From positions 1 to 53,252 of IMG/VR virus record IMGVR_UViG_3300020470_000013: DNA of 53,252 nt; one strand, 5' to 3'. A program made the position numbers and the translations under genes. Shown piece after piece: positions 9,348 through 17,149 of the stretch. Source of the stretch: a virus. The notes beneath the pieces were generated by a model, which worked only from the letters and a program-made list of their open reading frames with translations, was not told the DNA's origin and did not search any database. Each line of letters starts with the position of its first letter. The first letter of the stretch is position 1.

Positions 9348-10202
9348 TTATCGCACTCTGCCTTCACGAATTGCTAGATCAATTTCCTTTTCAAACCGAT
9401 CATAGTCATCCATAGACATAGATGCAATTTCCCTTTGTGTCCAGATTTTAGCTTGATTTGGTTCAACACCTGTTGTTTTGGTTGAAACCATGTCTGCTGC
9501 TCCTGAACGTGAAGTTTGTGATCTGGCTGATTTTTTAGGAGTTGTATTTCCAATAGCTATATTATTTTCTAACTTATATAAATCAATTGCACGACTTGCT
9601 AAAGACGCATTATCAGGATTGTTATATATCCAGTTTTGTATATCTTCAGGCTGGGTTTTAGCCCAAGTATGAAAATTATCATCACCTCTTATATCTTCAA
9701 AATCAGGATGCCTAGCTTTTAATTCTGCTTCTGCATCTCTTTTAGATATAGTTGCTTCACGTTCTTCTAAAGCTTGAATCTTAGATTGAAGTTCTTTAAC
9801 TTTATCTTCACTTCTAAAATGAGCAACAGTTTCGACAGTTTCATATAAGTCTGGATATTCTGTTTTAAACTTTTCAAGATCTTCTGCACTTTTTGGCGGC
9901 TGATATTGAGGATATGCTTTTTCCGCTTCTGCACGTAGTTCTTGTTCTCGTTGTTTAAACTCAGATAACTTATTATCATAATGTTTCTTTAAATCATCAT
10001 ACCTTTTTTTATAATTAGTACGAGTTTTCTTCTCTTGTTGAGGGGTTCCGTCTTCATCTTCGGAAGTAGCCTCTTGAGTTGGTTTCTCAAAAAATAATGA
10101 ATCTGCATTTTGCGTTGTCTCTGGGCCTGGTTTATCATGCCAAGATTTTTTTGCATTATACGGATTTGCTTGTGGTTCTTCTACTTCTTGTTCATTAGCC
10201 AT
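9348..10202 (-). CDS. Capsid scaffolding protein
   Basis: 284 aa from ATG 10202, preceded by AAAGGAGA; an upstream in-frame start (10235) lacks a site. Highly charged, Cys-free and Trp-poor, with coiled coil from about 75 to 165 (KKRYDDLKKHYDNKLSEFK..., KVKELQSKIQALEERE). The C-terminus is basic and helical, the usual capsid-contact end of scaffolds. Placement directly before the capsid gene supports the call. Confidence 0.75.
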   Translation of the reverse strand: MANEQEVEEPQANPYNAKKSWHDKPGPETTQNADSLFFEKPTQEATSEDEDGTPQQEKKTRTNYKKRYDDLKKHYDNKLSEFKQREQELRAEAEKAYPQYQPPKSAEDLEKFKTEYPDLYETVETVAHFRSEDKVKELQSKIQALEEREATISKRDAEAELKARHPDFEDIRGDDNFHTWAKTQPEDIQNWIYNNPDNASLASRAIDLYKLENNIAIGNTTPKKSARSQTSRSGAADMVSTKTTGVEPNQAKIWTQREIASMSMDDYDRFEKEIDLAIREGRVR

Positions 10203-10240
10203 GTCACTCTCCTTTTGGGGCTTGTCTCTTATCAAGGTAG

Positions 10241-10269
10241 CTATATTAAATGCGCTTTTTTTAATATAG
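10241..10269. repeat. 10-bp inverted repeat upstream of the scaffold gene
   Basis: CTATATTAAA and TTTAATATAG form perfect arms around a 9-base spacer in the 131-bp gap between scaffold and the next gene. The gap also holds ATCAA/TTGAT complementarity. It could be an RNA hairpin or a regulatory site for the scaffold-capsid genes; I do not see a convincing promoter. Confidence 0.4.
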
Positions 10270-10333
10270 GGTCTTGAACTTACAAGGTGGCCTCTAGGTT
10301 AAAAATTGATAAGGGGCTGAATATCAGGTAGCC

Positions 10334-11323
10334 TTATCGTCCTATTATACTTGGCATCCGATTAGCGTACATCATTTGCTTTCTCAGTTCTTCTTGCTGT
10401 CTACCAACGCCATACATAGAAGTTTTGTCATCCATGATAGGATTATCTCCTACAACATTTCTAACTGCACCTCCTAGTTCTTTGTCATCAACAGCACCAC
10501 CAAGTACGTATCTTTGCATCAGTCCTCCATCAGCTGCACGTTCTGCGTCATCCATCATTGCTTGCAGATTGTCAGCACCGATTTGGTCTGTTGCTTTTTG
10601 GGTGAAAACAAATTCACCGTCCGATAACCTTGCAGGTATCGAATCTGATATACCAGTACCAGGGCCTTCTACTTCCCCTTCACCAGTAAATTCTGTAGCA
10701 TAAGTAATAACTTTATCTAGAATGCCTTCTAGTTCTGGATCATTATCTAATGCTATATTTAAATAATCTTGTTCGGCAGGTGTTAAGACTTCTGCTGCAA
10801 CATAATCAACATAGTCTTCCTGCATTTGTTCATCTGAAGCAACAGGCATTGCCTCTTCTTCAGGTGTCATGTTTGGATAGGTATCAACTGGAACATCTTG
10901 TTCCATAAGTTCAGGAGCCATTTCTATTTCACCGCCTTCTTGATTTCTATCTCTGGTTTCTTGAAGATCTCTACTTTTTACATCTTCAAATATACCGTCT
11001 ATATAAGCTTTATTTTTAGGATTTTTTAATAAAGCTCTAAGCTCTGCTTCTCCTTGTTCTGCTTCCATTTTATTTGTAAAATTCATTCTAGCTATAGCAC
11101 CATGAATTTGTGCTTTCATATCATCTGAAATTGGTTTTTCATTAACAACACCAGCTGTTTTATACCCTTCTCTTGGAGACATTAAACCACCGCCAGCAGA
11201 TTGTTTTAGTTGAATATCTTGATTACTAATTGGCATAAGTAAAAGACCGTGTTGTTGTTTTTTACCGCTATGAGCAGCCTCAAGTGCGGCTACTTTTTTC
11301 TTTATCTCTGCAAACAGTCCCAT
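10334..11323 (-). CDS. Virion-associated or assembly protein of unknown function
   Basis: 329 aa, strongly acidic, between portal and scaffold. The N-terminus is basic-helical (MGLFAEIKKKVAALEAA). The middle is Glu/Met/Pro-rich and likely disordered. Residues about 228-265 carry a GPGTGISDSIPARLSDGEFV pattern that recurs in many unrelated phage structural proteins. No enzymatic motif seen. By position it may be a minor head or assembly protein. Confidence 0.55.
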   Translation of the reverse strand: MGLFAEIKKKVAALEAAHSGKKQQHGLLLMPISNQDIQLKQSAGGGLMSPREGYKTAGVVNEKPISDDMKAQIHGAIARMNFTNKMEAEQGEAELRALLKNPKNKAYIDGIFEDVKSRDLQETRDRNQEGGEIEMAPELMEQDVPVDTYPNMTPEEEAMPVASDEQMQEDYVDYVAAEVLTPAEQDYLNIALDNDPELEGILDKVITYATEFTGEGEVEGPGTGISDSIPARLSDGEFVFTQKATDQIGADNLQAMMDDAERAADGGLMQRYVLGGAVDDKELGGAVRNVVGDNPIMDDKTSMYGVGRQQEELRKQMMYANRMPSIIGR

Positions 11324-11324
11324 A

Positions 11325-11549
11325 TTAATCTTCCTTTCTTCGTTGATTTACTATATCAGGTAATTGTAATAACTTAACCAGAGAATTCACCTTCCCCTGG
11401 CTGCGGTATATTTCCTGTTCCGATGTTGCCACCGCCAGTGCCTGTAACTCCAACATCTGTTGGGCCTCCAGGTATTCCTTCAGTGGGAGCCATAGCTCCG
11501 GCTTGTTCACCACCGGGGCCAATTTGTTCGCCAGTTTCTTGTCCAACAT
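11325..11549 (-). CDS. Small helical phage protein overprinted on the portal 3' end
   Basis: 74 aa in a different frame from portal, overlapping its last 176 bases and running 49 bases beyond the portal stop. The product looks like a real helical protein: LAPVVN at the start, a long helix, SEQEIYRSQGKVNSLVKLLQL, then a charged tail. This resembles a small protein family often found after phage portal genes. Its ATG falls where portal changes from conserved sequence to a Gly/Pro-rich tail. The ribosome site is weak (AGGA about 11 bases away). It could still be a shadow of portal, but its composition argues against that. Confidence 0.5.
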   Translation of the reverse strand: MLDKKLANKLAPVVNKPELWLPLKEYLEAQQMLELQALAVATSEQEIYRSQGKVNSLVKLLQLPDIVNQRRKED

Positions 11550-13545
11550 TATTTTGTAATCCTATTATCTGGGCAGCTAGGGCTGCTTCTTCTGGATCAT
11601 TAAGAATTTCGTCAGGATCAAGATCTAAACTATAAGCCAATTCGCTAATAAGTTTTGACATTTTAACGAACGGTGCAATAGCTGGATTCTGAGCAGTTTG
11701 AAGGAACATAGTTAATCGTTGTGACCTAACTTCTTTTTGCATTAGGCTATTAGTTCCCATAGCTTTGATTTCCAAATCACCCTTAACATCTAACTCACCT
11801 TCAAAAAACTGCATATTCCATTGAAAGTATGATTGACCTAAAGGTTTTAAAAGAAAATCATCTAAATTCTTAACAACTGTTTTTATATTAAGACTTGCAG
11901 CACCTAGTAGCATTGACATGCCAGATGCTGTTCGTGTCATGCTTTGAACACCTGTCATACCATGTGAATAACTAGGTAGACCTGTTTGTTCATCTGCAAG
12001 CTGTCTAAATTTATCAAACATCATCATGTTTTCTGTAGATGTGTTTGGAAATTTAACTCCATGTATAGACTGTCCAGGCATACCAGACTGTCTGCGAAAT
12101 ACCTTGCCGGGATATATTTCCATACTTTGACCGCCAACAAGCATAGTCTCATCAATGTCAAATACTAACGAACCACTTAATGCTAGATTATCTATAGCCA
12201 TACGTGCATGACCATTCATAATCTGTTGGCTATCGTTCATATTTTCAGCAATACCAATACCAAAGAAACTGTATGGGTTTCTTTCGTAAGGGAATGCATT
12301 ATAAGGAAGTCGTGCTGGCGAGAATGGATTTATAACTGATCGTAATACTTTACCATTACAAATCCATGCGTTAATTTGAATTTCATCTAAATCATCTATT
12401 GTTTCGGGGAGTTCCATGCCAATTTCTTTGGCATATTCTACATCCATCATTCCCCAATATTCTAATACTTCATACTTAGATTTACCGACATCTTCAGTTT
12501 TTTTAGAATCTTTTAATTCATTTTCATATTGTTTTTCAACATAGTTTGCGCCCATAGCTAAACATGCTCTTATTTCATCTTTATCAAAATAAGGCATTTT
12601 ACTTAAAGCTCTTACTTGAGACTTATTTAACTTATGTCTATGTACTATATACTCACACTCATCAATTGATGTAGCATTGGGATCTGGAAAGAAATCCCAT
12701 ATACTTACAAATTCTATACGTGGAACACGTACATAATCAGGAGTATATTCTCTTCCATTCTCTGTATCTGACCAACGATTTAAAGTTTTATTAAAATTAA
12801 ATGGGCCTTTGACAATACCTGTACCAAAAAGCGTAGATTCAAATAAAGCATTACGTAATTCACTTGAACCGTTTGATTCGTCTATTTGATCGTGTATTAA
12901 TTTTTCCATGTTACGTGCAGCTTCTTTTGCTGGTGAAACTGTTGGAACACCTGGGATTGGGTTAGCACCAGATTCAAAAGATATATTTTCATCATCATCT
13001 GAAAACTGTTCAAATACCCCTTTACCACCACTTAATGTTGCTCCAGCTTTTAAAACTTTACCGTCATCTTTATATCCAATAGTTAGATCATCAGTCATTT
13101 CATCTGTAACTGTATTGGGTGTTTCTGCACTTGTTTCTATATTTGGAGCTTCTTGATTACTTAGGTGCATGTATTCTTCAACACCTTCAGGTAAAATAGT
13201 AGGAACTACTCCTATAGGAAACTTTCCAGTTCCAAATATAACATCTACAAGTTGACCGAAAGCTGCTAGAACTTTAGTCTTTGTAATTTTTATAAATACT
13301 CGTGATCGTTCTGATTCACGAAAGCGAATATTCTTTGGATATATTCCACGAAAATTATGGTATGCTGTAATCCACCTATCTTCATCTGTTTCCCTTGCCA
13401 TCTCAGCCGCAGCATAACGTGCTTCAATTAAACCAGCAAGGTTTGTTTTTAAATCAGCTTCTAATTTTAAATTAAGCCCATCTTCATCAGGAACAGGTTC
13501 AAAATAAATATTATTAGCATTATCTATAAATGTATTTTCAGGCAT
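11374..13545 (-). CDS. Portal (head-tail connector) protein
   Basis: 723 aa. The WITAYHNFRGIYP region, the acidic insert at 130-200, RNALFESTLFGTGIVKGPF, EFVSIWDFFPDP, HRHKLNKSQVRAL, the RLPYNAFPYERNP-FGIG region and TGLPSYSHGMTG...ASGMSMLLGAA match the known course of large podoviral portals. It forms the dodecameric DNA channel at the capsid vertex. The last roughly 58 residues are Gly/Pro-rich, low complexity, and overlap another reading frame. No clear Shine-Dalgarno sequence precedes ATG 13545, which is unusual for this gene set. Confidence 0.8.
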   Translation of the reverse strand: MPENTFIDNANNIYFEPVPDEDGLNLKLEADLKTNLAGLIEARYAAAEMARETDEDRWITAYHNFRGIYPKNIRFRESERSRVFIKITKTKVLAAFGQLVDVIFGTGKFPIGVVPTILPEGVEEYMHLSNQEAPNIETSAETPNTVTDEMTDDLTIGYKDDGKVLKAGATLSGGKGVFEQFSDDDENISFESGANPIPGVPTVSPAKEAARNMEKLIHDQIDESNGSSELRNALFESTLFGTGIVKGPFNFNKTLNRWSDTENGREYTPDYVRVPRIEFVSIWDFFPDPNATSIDECEYIVHRHKLNKSQVRALSKMPYFDKDEIRACLAMGANYVEKQYENELKDSKKTEDVGKSKYEVLEYWGMMDVEYAKEIGMELPETIDDLDEIQINAWICNGKVLRSVINPFSPARLPYNAFPYERNPYSFFGIGIAENMNDSQQIMNGHARMAIDNLALSGSLVFDIDETMLVGGQSMEIYPGKVFRRQSGMPGQSIHGVKFPNTSTENMMMFDKFRQLADEQTGLPSYSHGMTGVQSMTRTASGMSMLLGAASLNIKTVVKNLDDFLLKPLGQSYFQWNMQFFEGELDVKGDLEIKAMGTNSLMQKEVRSQRLTMFLQTAQNPAIAPFVKMSKLISELAYSLDLDPDEILNDPEEAALAAQIIGLQNNVGQETGEQIGPGGEQAGAMAPTEGIPGGPTDVGVTGTGGGNIGTGNIPQPGEGEFSG

Positions 13546-13589
13546 AATTTATATTACTTTTATTGCTTGTATTAATATGGAGGCAGTTA

Positions 13590-13621
13590 TAACACATATG
13601 ACGTATATGCCATATGTGTTA
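13590..13621. repeat. Perfect 11-bp inverted repeat upstream of portal
   Basis: TAACACATATG at 13590-13600 is matched by CATATGTGTTA at 13611-13621 around a 10-base loop. It lies in the 106-bp gap between the 195-aa gene and portal. No T-tract follows on either strand, so it is not a standard terminator. An RNA processing or translation-control hairpin is possible, since portal lacks an evident ribosome site. Confidence 0.55.
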
Positions 13622-13651
13622 AACTTACGAAATACTCTGTTTTCGTCTTTA

Positions 13652-14239
13652 TTAATCAGGCAACACGCCAAGATGTAAAAACTCCACTAAGTATGTAACT
13701 GTTGTAGATGCTGTAGCTAAGTCATTTGCTAAAGGCTTTAATCGTGCATATAAAGTTCTAGCAGAAGCCGTATACAATGTTGATGCAATAGCAATTGCTT
13801 CAGACGTTGCAGGACCACCAACTACACCAGCAGTAACGCTAGTACTAACAAAAGCGTTAGCTGCATGACCATGTGAATTCTGAATAATATACAATGGTGC
13901 ATTAGCTGACCATGTTACGGCTGAACCACCGTCATCAAGAATAGCTTCTTCATCAATGATTTGTCCACCACCTGCGGCAGTACCTAAATCAAAATCTACA
14001 TCATCTCCTGATGCTCCGGCAGTAACAATGTTACCAGCAGGGATTGCAATCAAGTTACGAATAATTGTGTCAGCAGGTTGCGTAAATGATACATCATACG
14101 TTGCATCTGCTGTTACTGCGATTGTTCCTGTTGTTGCAGAAGTCCACGAGGTTACAACATTATCTGATAATGCTCTTACATCATGTACACTTGCGGTACT
14201 CCTGCCTGAATCTCTAATTTCTACTACTGGACTTGCCAT
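13652..14239 (-). CDS. Probable virion (head decoration-like) protein
   Basis: 195 aa, low in Lys, rich in Ala/Thr/Val/Ser, and almost entirely predicted beta strand, with FTQPADTIIRNLIAIPAGNIVTAG early and VTYLVEFLHLGVLPD at the end. Composition and position between terminase and portal suggest a structural, perhaps decoration or head-fibre, protein. No specific family recognised. Confidence 0.45.
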   Translation of the reverse strand: MASPVVEIRDSGRSTASVHDVRALSDNVVTSWTSATTGTIAVTADATYDVSFTQPADTIIRNLIAIPAGNIVTAGASGDDVDFDLGTAAGGGQIIDEEAILDDGGSAVTWSANAPLYIIQNSHGHAANAFVSTSVTAGVVGGPATSEAIAIASTLYTASARTLYARLKPLANDLATASTTVTYLVEFLHLGVLPD

Positions 14240-14257
14240 ATGAATTCTCCTAAATGT

Positions 14258-14539
14258 TTATTTAAATTTATATTTAACTTCTGCTCCTTTGTAACCTCTT
14301 CTATCAACTAGATTAAGTTCAAAACGATTAGTCGGTTGCCATGAAGCTTTATTTTCATAACCACTTCTACCAGTAACAAGATCTTTATATTGTTCACGAG
14401 ATATAACGGTATTTTTTCCAAGCGGCATACTAGCTCTAGCTCTTGCAGTTCCTGTAGGACTAAAGTTTAATGAAGCTTCTGCACCAAATACATTTTTATG
14501 AAATGTTTTACCACCGTTATTATATTTATCTCTTTTCAT
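14258..14539 (-). CDS. Small beta-rich hypothetical protein
   Basis: 93 aa from ATG 14539, which lies 1 base past the terL stop; an upstream TTG at 14551 is less likely. Alternating polar and hydrophobic residues (EASLNFSPTGTARARASMPLG, NRFELNLVDRRGYKGAEVKYKF) suggest a beta sheet. The ending resembles the aromatic C-termini of outer-membrane barrels, but the protein is too short and lacks a signal peptide. Function unknown. Confidence 0.5.
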   Translation of the reverse strand: MKRDKYNNGGKTFHKNVFGAEASLNFSPTGTARARASMPLGKNTVISREQYKDLVTGRSGYENKASWQPTNRFELNLVDRRGYKGAEVKYKFK

Positions 14540-14540
14540 A

Positions 14541-16223
14541 TTAATACCCAAATACTGAATCGGAAGGTTGGAAGTTAATTTCTCTTTTAAAGTTTCGCAT
14601 TTGACTTATTGGATCGTTGATTCTTGGTCTTGACATAATCAAATATCTTAATGCATCGTATGCGTGATCCGAAGCATGCGTGTCAACATCTTCAGGATTA
14701 TTTTTATCCAGAGGAATACTTTGTAATTCACGAATCAAATTTGGACAAGAATTAAAAATCTGTATTCTAGGTCTTCCACTTGGTTGTTTCTTTAAGTATT
14801 CGTGTATCTGGACTTTACCTGCTACTCTATTTTTATCTGCTCGTCTTAGCTTATGTCCTGCCTTGACAAGTGTTTCTCCTACGGTTGGCCCGGTCATTCC
14901 TGTCCTTGACCAACAAGCTGTATCCAATACTCCGGGTACGCCCAACGGATCATATGCTTCCATTTGCATAAGAGTGGTAGCTAATTCTGTCGCTAACATA
15001 CCTTTACGGTATAGTTCACGATAAATAATAAGAGTGCCATCACTAGGATCTATTGCACCCCATACACAAGCTGATTCGCTTGCATAACCATAGTCAATAC
15101 CTTTAATACGTTCCCAATGAATAGGAATTTCAAAAGGCTCAACTATATGTAAATTGCGGTCAAACTCTGTAAATGCTGCACCTTCTGCAACGTCCCAATC
15201 ACCTTCAAGTAATTGTTTACGCTGAGTTGGCGGTAACGCTTTAAGCATCTGTTCATATCGACCATCCTGCGCTAAATAAGGATTATCCATTAATCTAGCT
15301 GGTATGAACTTACGTGTTAAACCATCTTCACCTCTAAATGATTCATTAGGTGGATATGGAGAAACATAACGTTTTTTTACCCAATGTGCGCCTATACCAC
15401 CAGGGTTGGCTGTACAACGCATATATGGTGTTATACTACTATCTGTTGTACGTAAACGTGATGCTAAATAGTTCCAAGAAAATTCAGTTGGTAAGTGTGT
15501 AATCTCATCAAAACCAATCCAACTATATGCTTGTCCTTGGTAACGGTATACATCTGCATCACGTTCTAAGAATCCAAATTCTACTTTAGCTCCCGATGGG
15601 AAGTTCCATAACTTCTCCACTTCTTTATACTTAGAACCGGGAAAGGCTTTCGGGTAGAGTTCTCGTGACTTGTCAATAATCTCACGTAACTCTGGCATAG
15701 ACCGTCGCAGGATTAAGGCTCTATGCGCTGCCCGATGTGCGAAACGTAGTGGATCTACTAACATCGCATAGGACTTGCCTCCTCCAGCCGCACCACCATA
15801 AAGAACATCTGTTTCGGAAGCAGCTAGAAAGTCTGTTTGTGGCCCATCGTTAGGACTAAATATGACATTCTCTTCAGCCACCGTCTTTAGAGATTCTGGT
15901 AAGTCATCAAGATTATCAACAATCTTACCTGCTTTTTTAGCTTCAGTCCCTTCTATCTTCTGTAAAGATGCTTTGGACTTTTCTAAAGACTCTTCCTTTT
16001 TTCTTAATTGTGTGCGTACCTGCGCTAATTTCTTTTCTTTGTTTTTAACTGTCCGTCTTGCTGCAAGCTTTGCTTTTGTTTCTGAGTGGTAGTTGTAACC
16101 TCTGCCTTTTGAACCTTTTGGACGACCCGGTTTTTTCTTCGGAGTTCCGTCAGCCTTGAGTAATAATTCGCCCGACTCAGAATCCCGAAGATAAGCATCT
16201 GGGTTAACCTCCCAATCATTCAT
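14541..16223 (-). CDS. terL: Terminase large subunit
   Basis: 560 aa from ATG 16223, which overlaps the upstream stop in an ATGAATGA arrangement; a TTG 12 bases earlier is less likely. The packaging ATPase has Walker A YGGAAGGGKS at about 142-151, Walker B WIGFDEITHL, and coupling motif CTANPGG. The RuvC-like nuclease begins at GIDYGYASE and later has DTACWS and a C-terminal DTHASDHAYDALRY. Odd feature: an extra N-terminal stretch of about 120 residues with an AT-hook-like PGRPKGSKGRG (32-42) followed by a Lys/Arg-rich coiled coil, which could bind AT-rich DNA. It translocates DNA into the prohead with TerS and portal. Confidence 0.9.
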   Translation of the reverse strand: MNDWEVNPDAYLRDSESGELLLKADGTPKKKPGRPKGSKGRGYNYHSETKAKLAARRTVKNKEKKLAQVRTQLRKKEESLEKSKASLQKIEGTEAKKAGKIVDNLDDLPESLKTVAEENVIFSPNDGPQTDFLAASETDVLYGGAAGGGKSYAMLVDPLRFAHRAAHRALILRRSMPELREIIDKSRELYPKAFPGSKYKEVEKLWNFPSGAKVEFGFLERDADVYRYQGQAYSWIGFDEITHLPTEFSWNYLASRLRTTDSSITPYMRCTANPGGIGAHWVKKRYVSPYPPNESFRGEDGLTRKFIPARLMDNPYLAQDGRYEQMLKALPPTQRKQLLEGDWDVAEGAAFTEFDRNLHIVEPFEIPIHWERIKGIDYGYASESACVWGAIDPSDGTLIIYRELYRKGMLATELATTLMQMEAYDPLGVPGVLDTACWSRTGMTGPTVGETLVKAGHKLRRADKNRVAGKVQIHEYLKKQPSGRPRIQIFNSCPNLIRELQSIPLDKNNPEDVDTHASDHAYDALRYLIMSRPRINDPISQMRNFKREINFQPSDSVFGY

Positions 16224-16437
16224 ATTTTGCTGCAATCTGTTTTAAACCCATATGTGAAAGATAGCGTCCTGTTTCATATTCAAGCCATGTAGCTCCTTCA
16301 CGCAAAGAAATAGAATTAGTTTTAATTAAAGGTATTATTTTATTTAATGCCTTTTGTTCTTCTGGTATTTCTTCTAAATAATTATCTTCAGTAAGTTTAT
16401 ATCCAAAAGGAATAGTGCTGCTAGTTCGCCTCTTCAT
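16216..16437 (-). CDS. Orphan recombinase-type helix-turn-helix protein
   Basis: 73 aa from ATG 16437 (GAAGGTGA upstream); it overlaps terS by 17 bp and terL by 8 bp. The IPFGYKL start, EEQKALNKIIPLI helix, SLREGATWL helix and a final MGLKQIA helix follow the pattern of the small domain after the catalytic part of large serine recombinases (PFGY..., E-x-A-x-x-I, SLREIAxxL). No catalytic serine domain is present, so this is a DNA-binding remnant or a captured domain. Placement between the terminase subunits suggests a role in packaging-site recognition; that is inference. Confidence 0.6.
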   Translation of the reverse strand: MKRRTSSTIPFGYKLTEDNYLEEIPEEQKALNKIIPLIKTNSISLREGATWLEYETGRYLSHMGLKQIAAKYE

Positions 16438-16816
16438 ATTCACCTTCAATAACTGTTTCTTGTTTGGCTGGTAATATAAATATACCATTACTACCTTCAA
16501 CATTTAAATTCAGTTTATCTGTTTTAGATATTCCAACACGGTCTAGAAGCGTCTGTGCAGCCTGTAAACGGATACTAGCCTGTGGTATAGGCTGATCACT
16601 ATCCATAATGTTAACAAGCTTTAAAGCTGCTTTGGGAGCGTTCTGCGCCAGTATCCCTTCTGATATATCTAGTATCTCTTTTTTAAGGCTTTTGACTACA
16701 GATGTATACGATCCCTCCGCATAACCTGCTATTGCAGCTGCTTGCTTTGCATTTCCTCCACATTCTATAAGACTGTCAAGAAAAGTTTTCTGTTTAACTG
16801 TCAATTCTTTTTTCAT
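16421..16816 (-). CDS. terS: Terminase small subunit
   Basis: 131 aa. An N-terminal HTH (LTVKQKTFLDSLIECGGNAKQAAAIAGY), a helical centre with LVNIMDSDQP and AQTLLDRVGI, and an acidic tail ending in EGEYEEAN match phage TerS proteins that recognise the packaging site and feed DNA to TerL. It is the first gene of the leftward late operon. The ATG is only 7 bases after a consensus -10 box and has no Shine-Dalgarno sequence within range, so the mRNA is probably leaderless. Confidence 0.75.
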   Translation of the reverse strand: MKKELTVKQKTFLDSLIECGGNAKQAAAIAGYAEGSYTSVVKSLKKEILDISEGILAQNAPKAALKLVNIMDSDQPIPQASIRLQAAQTLLDRVGISKTDKLNLNVEGSNGIFILPAKQETVIEGEYEEAN

Positions 16817-16823
16817 ATTCTAT

Positions 16824-16852
16824 AGTATACACCTGATTTACAATTTTGTCAA
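16824..16852 (-). promoter_or_regulatory. Leftward sigma70 promoter for terS and the late genes
   Basis: On the minus strand: TTGACA (16852-16847), a 17-base spacer, TATACT (16829-16824). The predicted start falls at 16817 or 16816, the latter being the A of the terS ATG. The -35 box is perfect and the -10 is 5 of 6. Confidence 0.8.
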
Positions 16853-16870
16853 CAATTATCTTGACAAAAT
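16843..16870. promoter_or_regulatory. 10-bp perfect inverted repeat spanning both -35 boxes
   Basis: ATTTTGTCAA (16843-16852) and TTGACAAAAT (16861-16870) are perfect reverse complements separated by CAATTATC. The arms include both -35 hexamers plus four flanking bases, beyond what two -35 boxes require, so this may also be an operator through which one dimeric regulator controls early and late transcription. No obvious repressor gene is in the window. Confidence 0.6.
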
Positions 16871-16889
16871 TAAAAAAAAAGTGTATAAT
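16861..16889 (+). promoter_or_regulatory. Rightward consensus sigma70 promoter for the early genes
   Basis: TTGACA (16861-16866), 17-base A-rich spacer, TATAAT (16884-16889): a perfect consensus match with ideal spacing. The start is expected near 16895. It opens into a leader of about 550 bases before the first coding sequence. A perfect consensus fits immediate capture of host RNA polymerase after DNA entry. Confidence 0.88.
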
Positions 16890-16937
16890 AGACTATGTAG
16901 ACCCCCCCGGTATATACCTAAATCTATCTCTCCCCCC

Positions 16938-17063
16938 TTTAAAGACCTTTGAAGCTGCGGCTTAAACTACCTTACACCTATTTTCCGTAAAAATGTATAT
17001 GTATTAGTATATATATAGTGGCGGTGGGGTGGCATCCTGCCCTGCCCTTCAAAGGTCTTTAAA
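16938..17063 (+). promoter_or_regulatory. Alternative pairing in the early leader (possible RNA switch)
   Basis: Bases 16938-16954 (TTTAAAGACCTTTGAAG) are the perfect 17-base reverse complement of 17047-17063, which is also the left arm of the first leader hairpin. The two pairings exclude each other, as in attenuators or antiterminators. No ligand-binding motif is recognisable. Confidence 0.5.
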
Positions 17064-17099
17064 ATCCTGGAAGGATTTTTAAGACCTAAGAAGGGCAGG
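17041..17099 (+). repeat. Leader hairpin 1 (27-bp arms, 24 paired)
   Basis: Arms 17041-17067 and 17073-17099, loop TGGAA, with outer CCTGCCCTTC/GAAGGGCAGG paired perfectly. Its core is nearly the reverse complement of leader hairpin 2. Confidence 0.85.
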
Positions 17100-17108
17100 A
17101 AATTCCAA

Positions 17109-17139
17109 ATCTTTAAAATCCTTCCAGGATTTTAAAGAT
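17109..17139 (+). repeat. Leader hairpin 2 (13-bp perfect arms)
   Basis: ATCTTTAAAATCC pairs with GGATTTTAAAGAT around loop TTCCA. The loop is the reverse complement of the hairpin 1 loop (TGGAA), so a loop-loop kissing contact is possible. Confidence 0.85.
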
Positions 17140-17149
17140 CTTCAAAATT

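Noticed and set aside
16216-16503. Full 95-aa version of the recombinase-like HTH protein
   Set aside because: The extra N-terminus lies antiphase in terS and has no ribosome site; ATG 16437 with GAAGGTGA fits the domain start.
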